Shown here one piece after another: positions 1-5,692 of a stretch of 6,833 bases of DNA. A program made the translations under genes and the position numbers. The DNA is from Spartobacteria bacterium. GTDB taxonomy: Bacteria > Verrucomicrobiota > Verrucomicrobiia > Chthoniobacterales > Chthoniobacteraceae. Positions within the stretch are counted from its first letter, which is position 1. Each line of letters begins with the position of its first letter. The notes under the pieces were generated by a model, which had not been told where the DNA came from, searched no databases, and saw nothing but the letters and a program-made list of their open reading frames with translations. The stretch spans positions 1 to 6,833 of the forward strand of contig JANXZI010000670.1 of NCBI GenBank assembly GCA_025355595.1, in the 5' to 3' direction.

Positions 1-28
1 CGCCCAACGCCCAACGCCCAACGCCCAA
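1..28. repeat. Heptamer tandem array, (CGCCCAA)x4
   Basis: Four perfect, uninterrupted copies of the 7-mer CGCCCAA begin at the window edge, so the array may continue upstream. The same heptamer with single-base variants recurs at 6510-6537 and in reverse orientation at 6571-6605. This makes it a dispersed family rather than a local slippage event. It is followed by a GC-only stretch (29-45) with a weak 5-bp stem AGGCG/CGCCT. No gene is seen over it. Confidence 0.9.
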
Positions 29-50
29 GGCGGCGGCGCGCGCCTGCTTC

Positions 51-78
51 GTCATTCGTCATTCGTCATCCGTCATTT
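51..78. repeat. Second heptamer tandem array, GTCATTC-type x4
   Basis: Four head-to-tail 7-mers are present: GTCATTC, GTCATTC, GTCATCC, GTCATTT. The unit differs from the CGCCCAA array 22 nt upstream but has the same 7-bp period and the same copy number. The array ends one base before the mreC Shine-Dalgarno sequence, so it would lie in the mreC leader RNA if transcription starts upstream. Confidence 0.88.
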
Positions 79-79
79 C

Positions 80-85
80 GGAGGT
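80..85 (+). promoter_or_regulatory. Strong Shine-Dalgarno of mreC
   Basis: GGAGGT lies 7 nt before the ATG at 93, which is ideal spacing and fixes the mreC start. It is the only convincing ribosome binding site in the mreC-rng run; the later genes have none at normal spacing. This suggests mreC is translated independently while mreD and PBP2 rely on translational coupling. The bases right after it (CTCC, 88-91) are complementary to GGAG (80-83), which would allow a small 4-bp stem across the site. Confidence 0.75.
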
Positions 86-92
86 CCCTCCC

Positions 93-929
93 ATGAACCG
101 CCGCGCGAATCTCATCGCCATCGGCGTCTTCCTCGTCGCGCTCATCGGCGTCTTCGTCCTCAGCCCGCACAACCGGCAGCGGATGCAGAGCGCATTCCTC
201 GGCATCATCTCGCCGTTCTTGAAAAAAGGATCCGAGGTGGACGAGCGCTACAAAAAATACCGCGCGGGCCTGAAAAAACTCGACGAACTCGAGGCCGAAA
301 ACCAGCGACTGCGAGTGAGCAACGACGAACTCCGCGCCACGAACCTCGCGCTGCGTGGCGTCGAGGCCGAGAACATCCGCATAAAGTCCGCGCTCGGCTA
401 CCAGGACTCCTCGCCGTTCGCGCTCGTGTCCGCGCGCGTCATCGGCCGCAGCCCGTCGAACTGGTGGAGCACCGTGGTGATTGACAAGGGCACGCTCGAT
501 CACGTCGAGGCCGGGCTCGCCGTGGTCACGCCCGACGGGCTCGTCGGAAAAGTGATGACCCTCAGCGAGCACTCCGCCACCGTGCTGCTGATCTCGGATG
601 AGAACTGCAAAGTCGCCGGCAGCGTCGAAAGCACGAAGGAACAGGGCATCGTCCGCGTGGAAGTCCGCGGCCAGCGCACGTCGAACAGCATCCAGCCCAC
701 GATGACTTTGAATTTTCTCTCGCGCTTTGCACCGCTGCGCGCGGAGCAGCGGATCCTCACGAGCGGCGCGGGCAGCATCTACCCGCCGGGAATTCTCATC
801 GGGAAGATCGTCGAATTCAAATCGCGCGAACTCGACGGGCAGGCCGTCATCGAGCCCTCCGTGGACATCGCCGGCCTCTCGGATGTCTTCGTGATCACCG
901 GCAGGAAAGGGGCCACCACCGTGCGCTGA
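93..929 (+). CDS. mreC: Rod shape-determining protein MreC
   Basis: A 278-residue bitopic inner-membrane protein of the cell-elongation machinery. In the family, the periplasmic part binds PBP2 and self-associates, while the N-terminus and membrane helix connect to MreD and MreB. The sequence shows a short basic N-terminus (MNRR), one membrane helix at about residues 6-24, and a Glu/Lys/Leu-rich coiled coil at about 50-100. A beta-rich MreC core follows from about 109 to 269, with the family-typical stretches SARVIGRSPSNWWSTVVIDKG (starting near 113), the PDGLVGKV loop (148-154) and TSGAGSIYPPGILIGKIV (about 223-240). Length is close to Gram-positive MreC and shorter than the E. coli protein, with no long C-terminal tail. 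The ATG is fixed by the strong ribosome binding site. The gene ends 3 nt before mreD. The identification is secure; upstream mreB is expected but not visible. Confidence 0.95.
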   Translation: MNRRANLIAIGVFLVALIGVFVLSPHNRQRMQSAFLGIISPFLKKGSEVDERYKKYRAGLKKLDELEAENQRLRVSNDELRATNLALRGVEAENIRIKSALGYQDSSPFALVSARVIGRSPSNWWSTVVIDKGTLDHVEAGLAVVTPDGLVGKVMTLSEHSATVLLISDENCKVAGSVESTKEQGIVRVEVRGQRTSNSIQPTMTLNFLSRFAPLRAEQRILTSGAGSIYPPGILIGKIVEFKSRELDGQAVIEPSVDIAGLSDVFVITGRKGATTVR

Positions 930-932
930 AAA

Positions 933-1469
933 ATGATCACGATCTTTTTCATCATCGCCATGTTCCTCGGCCTCGCGCTCCAGCATTTCGTCGGCGCGGT
1001 GCCGGGATTTGGCAGCCAGATCATGCTGCTGCCGCTCATTTTTCTCTGCGGCGCGGCAGCGCTACCCGTGGCGGGAATGCTCGTGCTCGCGTTCGCCGCC
1101 GGACTCATGTGGGACTGCATGCACTTCATGCCCGTCGAGGGGCGCGTGGATTTCCCCTTCGGCGGCACGATCCTGCTCTACGCGGGGATCGGCGCGATGA
1201 TGAACGGCCTGCGCCCGCTCTACCTGCGCGGTCTGTGGTACATTCACGCCGCCGTCGCCGGCGCGCTCACCTCCGTGCTCGTGCTCGTGGAATACATCAT
1301 CATCACCTTCCGCCGCGAACCGTTCGCCCTCGTGTGGCCGCACGAAATCTGGACGCGGATCGGCGGCACCGCGCTCGTCACGGCCTTCCTCGCCGTCCCG
1401 CTTTTCCTGATTCTGAACTGGACCGGCCGCCGCGCCGGGCTCTTTGCACCGAGGCGTGCGGCCATCTGA
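933..1469 (+). CDS. mreD: Rod shape-determining protein MreD
   Basis: A 178-residue, very hydrophobic integral membrane protein. Membrane segments are visible at about 3-22, 29-44, 45-62, 75-92, 103-125 and 143-163, matching the five or six helices usual for MreD. The stretch AGLMWDCMHFMPVEG (56-70) followed by the PFGG turn and a glycine-rich helix resembles the MreD pattern of an acidic residue after a helix, then a proline/glycine loop. MreD sequences diverge strongly, so the call leans on position as well: it starts 3 nt after the mreC stop and ends 4 nt before the PBP2 start. There is no Shine-Dalgarno at normal spacing; the purine-rich AGGAAAGGGG (903-912) is 20 nt from the ATG. Translation is therefore probably coupled to mreC. 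The family role is to stabilise the MreC-PBP2 complex in the inner membrane. Confidence 0.88.
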   Translation: MITIFFIIAMFLGLALQHFVGAVPGFGSQIMLLPLIFLCGAAALPVAGMLVLAFAAGLMWDCMHFMPVEGRVDFPFGGTILLYAGIGAMMNGLRPLYLRGLWYIHAAVAGALTSVLVLVEYIIITFRREPFALVWPHEIWTRIGGTALVTAFLAVPLFLILNWTGRRAGLFAPRRAAI

Positions 1470-1473
1470 TCCG

Positions 1474-3807
1474 ATGAGCATGCTCCGCCAGATTTTGAAA
1501 ATGCGCGCTCTGTCGAGCACCGCGATGCGCGTGTACGTGCTCGCGATTTTCATGCTCGGGATGCTCGGCGTCCTCTCCGCAAAGCTGTGGCGCGAGCAGG
1601 TGATCAATTCCAAAAAATGGAGCGACCGCGTGCGCAAGAGTTCCTCGGTCACCGTCCGCATCCCGAGCGTGCGCGGCGAAATCCGCGACCGCAACGGCAT
1701 CACGCTCGTCGCCAACCGGTCGAGCTACGGCGTGGATTTTTACCTCCCGCAAATGGTGACGGGCTACAGCGAACAGAACGACCGCTACATCCCGCTCTCA
1801 AAATACCGCACGACGCGCGACGGCATGCAGGCCGAGGTGGATGTGGCCGACATCGTCGAGATCGTGAACCAGGCGATCATCCCGAAATTCAAAAATCTCC
1901 AGCTCGCCCACGACTACAATGCCGGGCAGCTCGAGCGCCATTTCCGCACGAATGGACACGTGCCGTTCACCTACATCGAGGACGCGGACTTCCGCACCGT
2001 CGCAAAAATTTCCGAGGAGGACATGGGGCTGCCCGGCGTGGAAGTCTCGCTGCGCCCCGTCCGGCAATACCTCTACGGCTCGCTCGCCTCGCACATCCTC
2101 GGCTACGTCGGTGCCCCCGAGGACATCAACAAGCTGGCTGACAACAAGGACTTCAATTTCTACCAGCCCGACGTGCAGGGGCGCTCGAATGTCGAGCTGG
2201 CGTTCGACCAATACCTGCGCGGAAAGCCCGGACGCCGCGTGCTCGAGCGCAGCGCGAAAAACAAGATTGGCGCGGAGCTTTCACGCGACGCGCCCACGCC
2301 CGGCAGCAACGTGTATCTCACGATTGACGCGCGCATCCAGACCATCGTCGAGCGCACGCTGAAGCAGGCCGGCGTGGGCCGCGCCGCCGTCGTCGTCGTG
2401 GATCCGCAGAATGGCGACATCCTCGCGATGGCCAGCGTGCCGAACTACGACCCGAATATTTTCATCCCGAAGATCAGCGCCGACGACTACCAGAAGCTCG
2501 ACGACGACGCCACCGATCCGCTCGTGAACCGCGCCGTGCAGTCCTTCGCACCGGGCTCCACGTACAAAATCGTCTCCGCGCTCGCCGGCTTCCTCGGCGA
2601 CCTCACGCCGAGCCGCAGCTACAATTGCGCGGGCAGTTTCCTGATCGGGAACCGACCCATGAAATGCTGGATCGCCGATGTCCACGGAGCCCACGGCACG
2701 CTGAACCTCACGGGGGCCATCAAGAATTCCTGCAACTGCTTTTTCTACCAGTGGGGCCGCGATGCAAAACTCGTGAACTTTGAAAAAATCGGCGACGCCC
2801 TCGGACTCGGAATGCGCTCCGGCATTCCTCTCAGCGGCGAAAGTCCAGGCGCCCTGCCCGGCCCGCGCTGGCTCGCCGCGCACGGCCAGTCCATCCTCGA
2901 AAAATCCACCGGCCACATCGCGAACACCGCCATCGGCCAGGGCTCCGTGCTCGCCTCCCCGCTCCAGATGGCGATGGTCTGCGCGACGGTCGCCAATGGC
3001 GGCACATCGTACATTCCGCGCCTCGTCTCGCGCCTCGTGGATTCCGGCGGTGAGGATGTGCGCGACGAGCAGGGCAGTCTCGTCGTGCCCGTCGAGCCGA
3101 AGATCCGCGCGAGCCTCCCCAGCATGGGCTTCACCGCATCGGAGATCGAGGCCGTGCGGCAGGGAATGTGGAAGGTCGTGAACGAGGCCGGCGGCACGGG
3201 CAAGAAGGCGCGGATCAAAGGCGTCGAGGTCGCGGGAAAAACCGGCACCGCGCAATTCTGGCGGACCGTCGGCAAGGATGAGCGCGGACACGCCATCAAG
3301 GAAAAGGACAACCACGTCTGGTTCATGTGCTTCGCGCCGTACAAGCAGCCGAAGTATTCCATCGTCGTGATGATCCAGGGCGCAAAATCCGGCGGCGGAG
3401 TGGCCGCACCCGTCGCCCACAAAATCCTCACCGAATGCCTCGCGCTCGAAGGCGGCTATGCTCCGAAAATCGCGTGGATGGATCCCGTCCGCGGCAACCT
3501 CACGCAGATTTCCGAGATCAACCTGAAAGAGGAAGGCGGCATCGGCACGCTCGTGGCCACCACTTTCAAGGGCACCGATCAAAAACCGGGAACGCTGATC
3601 ACCTCCGATGACCGGGAAACCTCCGACCACGTCGGCGCTCCCGACCGTTCCTCCGGCACCGGCGGACGCGATTCCGCCCGCCCTGACGTGCGCGCCTCCG
3701 CCGACCGGCGCGGCAGTGTTTCCAAGCCCAATTTCTTCCAGCGCCTCTTCGGCGTCGGAAAATCCAAGAATAATCCCACGACTCCACCCACTCCAGGCCA
3801 CCGCTAA
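1474..3807 (+). CDS. mrdA: Penicillin-binding protein 2 (elongation-specific DD-transpeptidase)
   Basis: A 777-residue class B penicillin-binding protein. It cross-links peptidoglycan stem peptides in the periplasm during side-wall elongation and in the family is activated by MreC. The sequence shows one membrane anchor at about 18-38 and a dimerisation/pedestal region at about 60-300, with RGEIRDRNG at 68-76 and RSNVELAFD at 237-245. The transpeptidase domain covers about 310-660 and has all three active-site motifs: STYK (nucleophile S362, K365), SCN (S419-N421) and KTGT (589-592). Around SCN the segment CWIADVHGAHGT...SCNCFFYQWG is close to E. coli PBP2 rather than PBP3. Beyond about residue 660 lies a tail of some 118 residues, low-complexity and rich in Pro/Ser/Arg/Asp, making the protein about 140 residues longer than E. 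coli PBP2. I chose ATG 1474, 4 nt after the mreD stop; ATG 1480 is possible. No ribosome binding site is seen. Confidence 0.95.
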   Translation: MSMLRQILKMRALSSTAMRVYVLAIFMLGMLGVLSAKLWREQVINSKKWSDRVRKSSSVTVRIPSVRGEIRDRNGITLVANRSSYGVDFYLPQMVTGYSEQNDRYIPLSKYRTTRDGMQAEVDVADIVEIVNQAIIPKFKNLQLAHDYNAGQLERHFRTNGHVPFTYIEDADFRTVAKISEEDMGLPGVEVSLRPVRQYLYGSLASHILGYVGAPEDINKLADNKDFNFYQPDVQGRSNVELAFDQYLRGKPGRRVLERSAKNKIGAELSRDAPTPGSNVYLTIDARIQTIVERTLKQAGVGRAAVVVVDPQNGDILAMASVPNYDPNIFIPKISADDYQKLDDDATDPLVNRAVQSFAPGSTYKIVSALAGFLGDLTPSRSYNCAGSFLIGNRPMKCWIADVHGAHGTLNLTGAIKNSCNCFFYQWGRDAKLVNFEKIGDALGLGMRSGIPLSGESPGALPGPRWLAAHGQSILEKSTGHIANTAIGQGSVLASPLQMAMVCATVANGGTSYIPRLVSRLVDSGGEDVRDEQGSLVVPVEPKIRASLPSMGFTASEIEAVRQGMWKVVNEAGGTGKKARIKGVEVAGKTGTAQFWRTVGKDERGHAIKEKDNHVWFMCFAPYKQPKYSIVVMIQGAKSGGGVAAPVAHKILTECLALEGGYAPKIAWMDPVRGNLTQISEINLKEEGGIGTLVATTFKGTDQKPGTLITSDDRETSDHVGAPDRSSGTGGRDSARPDVRASADRRGSVSKPNFFQRLFGVGKSKNNPTTPPTPGHR

Positions 3808-3822
3808 AACTCACCCCACCCA

Positions 3823-5427
3823 GTGCTCACCAAAATCGTCAACACAACCTTTTCCCTAATCAACAAAGTGAAACGACTCATCGGACTCGGACCTCGTCAG
3901 ACAGGCAACAAACTCATCATCACCGTCGAAAAACTGGAGAAGCGCGTCGCGCTCCTCGAGAACGGAGTACTCGAAGAATACAACGTCGAGCGCACCAACG
4001 AACGGAACATTGTCGGCAGCATTTTCAAAGGCCGCGTGCGCAACATCGAGCAGGGGCTCAAGGCGATGTTCGTGGACATCGGCTACGAAAAAAATGCGTT
4101 CCTGCATTTCTGGGACGCGCTCCCTGCGGCACTCGATGCGGGCGTCGAGGAAGTCGAGCGCACGAACAAAAAGCAAAAGCAGCGCATCACCTCGAAGGAC
4201 ATCCCGAGCATCTACCCCGTCGGCAGCGAAGTGCTCGTGCAAGTGACGAAGGGCCCCATCAGCACGAAGGGCCCGCGCATTACCACGAACATCAGCCTCG
4301 CCGGACGCTTCCTCGTGCTCATGCCCTTCAGCGAACAGTGCGGCATCTCGCGCAAGATCGAAAACCCGAAGGAGCGCGAACGCCTGCGGAAAATCCTCCG
4401 CGAACTCAGCGTGCCCGAGGGCATGGGCGTCATCATCCGCACCGTCGGCGAAGGGCAGAAGGCGCGCTATTTCATCCGCGACATCGCGTATCTCATCGAG
4501 CAGTGGCGCAGCATTGAGCAGCAGATGAAGGAAAAAAAAGGGACGTCCTGCGTCTTTCAGGAACCCGATCTCGTCGAGCGCACCGTGCGCGATTTTCTCA
4601 CCGACGAAATCGAGGAGGTCGTGTGCGACGACGAGAACAGCGTGAAGCGCATGCAGGAGATGGTCGGCCAGGTGAGCAAGCGCAGCGTCTCACGCATCAC
4701 GCACTACCGCGAGCCCGTGGCGATCTTCGAGCGCTACGGCATCCAGAAGCAGATCGAGGACGCCTTTCACCGGCAGGTCTGGCTGAAGTGCGGCGGCTAC
4801 ATCGTCATTGATGAGACCGAGGCGCTCGTCGCCGTGGACGTGAACACGGGCCGCAACAAGGGCGCGCGCGACGTGGAGAAAACGATCTTCACCACCAACA
4901 TGGAGGCCGTGGACGAAATCGCGCGCCAGCTTCGCTTGCGCAACATCGGCGGACTCATCATCGGCGACTTCATTGACATGAAGAGCCGCAAGGATCAGCA
5001 GGCCGTCTATCAGCGCATGAAGGACTGCCTGCGCCGCGACAAGGCGAAGACGCACGTCCTCCCCATCTCGCCGCTCGGCCTCATGGAGATGACGCGGCAG
5101 CGTGCGATGGAGAGCATCAGCGGCTCCGTCTTCCAGCCCTGCCCGTATTGCAACGGCCGCGGAAAAGTGAAGAGCCCGATGAGCATGAGCGTCGAGATCC
5201 AGCGCGGCCTGCACCGCGTGATGAAGTACTACGTGGACATCCACGAAATCCGCGTGCAGCTCCACCCGCACGTCCTCGAACGCCTCCGCAAGGAGGACGA
5301 GGAATTGCTTGTCGAGATCGAGCGCAAGTACGCCGGCAAACTCAGCTTCCGCCCCGACCCGACATATCATCACGAAAAATTCAGCCTCCACGACCACAAC
5401 ACCGGCGCGGAACTGAAAATCGTCTGA
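3823..5427 (+). CDS. rng: Ribonuclease E/G family endoribonuclease (RNase G)
   Basis: A 534-residue cytoplasmic endonuclease that cuts single-stranded A/U-rich RNA; in the family it acts in 5' rRNA maturation and mRNA decay. The S1 RNA-binding domain starts near residue 63 (GSIFKGRVRNIEQGLKAMFV) and is interrupted by a loop before VLVQVTKGPISTKGPR (about 137-152). An RNase H-like fold and 5' sensor region follows. The DNase I-like catalytic part has VDVNTGRN with metal ligand D339 and GDFIDM with D382. The zinc-link cysteines are in PCPYCNGRG (C440, C443). There is no long RNase E-type C-terminal scaffold, so it is RNase G-like. I give a GTG start at 3823, which yields a basic amphipathic N-terminal extension of about 27 residues. 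GTG 3868 would remove 15 residues; neither start has a ribosome binding site. It lies 15 nt after PBP2 and is probably co-transcribed with it. Confidence 0.93.
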   Translation: MLTKIVNTTFSLINKVKRLIGLGPRQTGNKLIITVEKLEKRVALLENGVLEEYNVERTNERNIVGSIFKGRVRNIEQGLKAMFVDIGYEKNAFLHFWDALPAALDAGVEEVERTNKKQKQRITSKDIPSIYPVGSEVLVQVTKGPISTKGPRITTNISLAGRFLVLMPFSEQCGISRKIENPKERERLRKILRELSVPEGMGVIIRTVGEGQKARYFIRDIAYLIEQWRSIEQQMKEKKGTSCVFQEPDLVERTVRDFLTDEIEEVVCDDENSVKRMQEMVGQVSKRSVSRITHYREPVAIFERYGIQKQIEDAFHRQVWLKCGGYIVIDETEALVAVDVNTGRNKGARDVEKTIFTTNMEAVDEIARQLRLRNIGGLIIGDFIDMKSRKDQQAVYQRMKDCLRRDKAKTHVLPISPLGLMEMTRQRAMESISGSVFQPCPYCNGRGKVKSPMSMSVEIQRGLHRVMKYYVDIHEIRVQLHPHVLERLRKEDEELLVEIERKYAGKLSFRPDPTYHHEKFSLHDHNTGAELKIV

Positions 5428-5507
5428 GCCGCCTGCACAAAGTAGGCGAGGCATTCCAGCATCGCATCGGCGAACGCAGCGCGGGGAGCGCCGGCGAACC
5501 GCCTGCC

Positions 5508-5530
5508 GTTCCCGGCGACCCGCCGGGAAC
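5508..5530 (+). terminator. Strong GC hairpin downstream of rng, possible terminator
   Basis: GTTCCCGGCG (5508-5517) pairs perfectly with CGCCGGGAAC (5521-5530) over 10 bp, leaving a 3-nt ACC loop. It lies 81 nt after the rng stop. No T-run follows, so it is not a classic intrinsic terminator, but it could stop or stabilise transcripts at the end of the operon. Its centre is one copy of the 11-mer GGCGACCCGCC. Confidence 0.4.
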
Positions 5531-5536
5531 ACCGGA

Positions 5537-5558
5537 TTTCAGGACGCGTGTTCTGAAA
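5537..5558. repeat. Quasi-palindromic 22-mer with TTTCAG/CTGAAA ends
   Basis: TTTCAG at 5537-5542 and CTGAAA at 5553-5558 are perfect inverted ends. The interior pairs as AC/GT with one G-T wobble and a GCGT loop, giving about 9 stem pairs in RNA. It lies between the larger hairpins of the nested palindrome, and its 3' half overlaps the innermost inverted arm. Confidence 0.55.
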
Positions 5559-5623
5559 CCACACTCGCGCGCACCTTTCAAAGACACGCGCAAGCCAAGT
5601 CCGATGGGCGAGTCGAAGCAAAC

Positions 5624-5642
5624 CACAGGCGGGTCGCCTGTG
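5624..5642. repeat. Perfect 8-bp hairpin with GGCGGGTCGCC core
   Basis: CACAGGCG (5624-5631) pairs with CGCCTGTG (5635-5642) around a GGT loop. The central 11 bases GGCGGGTCGCC (5628-5638) are the exact reverse complement of the core at 5514-5524. A one-base variant in the + orientation, GGCGAACCGCC, lies at 5493-5503. The repeated core suggests a dispersed hairpin family. Confidence 0.65.
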
Positions 5643-5672
5643 CTCCCCGCGCCACTTCCCCCATCCTCCCGC

Positions 5673-5692
5673 GCGAGGTTGGAAAACCTCGC
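5673..5692 (-). terminator. Hairpin abutting the stop of the minus-strand hydrolase gene
   Basis: GCGAGGTT (5673-5680) pairs perfectly with AACCTCGC (5685-5692) around a 4-nt loop. On the minus strand it begins immediately after the TAG stop (5695-5693), where a terminator or transcript-stabilising stem would sit. No U-rich tail follows it in that direction. It is also part of the right outer arm of the nested palindrome. Confidence 0.4.

Noticed and set aside
1..78. CRISPR-like array
   Set aside because: The units are 7 bp and contiguous, with no unique spacers and no cas genes nearby.
66..986. A 306-codon open frame on the minus strand, opposite mreC
   Set aside because: It is antisense to a secure mreC and its composition (Asp, Glu, Arg, His, Ala) is that of a high-GC shadow frame.
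1444..1473. Extended PBP2 start at TTG 1444
   Set aside because: It would overlap the mreD end by 26 nt and add HRGVRPSDP-type residues with no family counterpart; ATG 1474 directly after mreD is more natural.
2281..3801. A 506-codon open frame on the minus strand, opposite PBP2
   Set aside because: It lies entirely antisense to a gene with all PBP2 active-site motifs. Its translation is Ala/Gly/Arg/Asp/His-rich with no recognisable domain, which is usual for reverse frames of high-GC genes.
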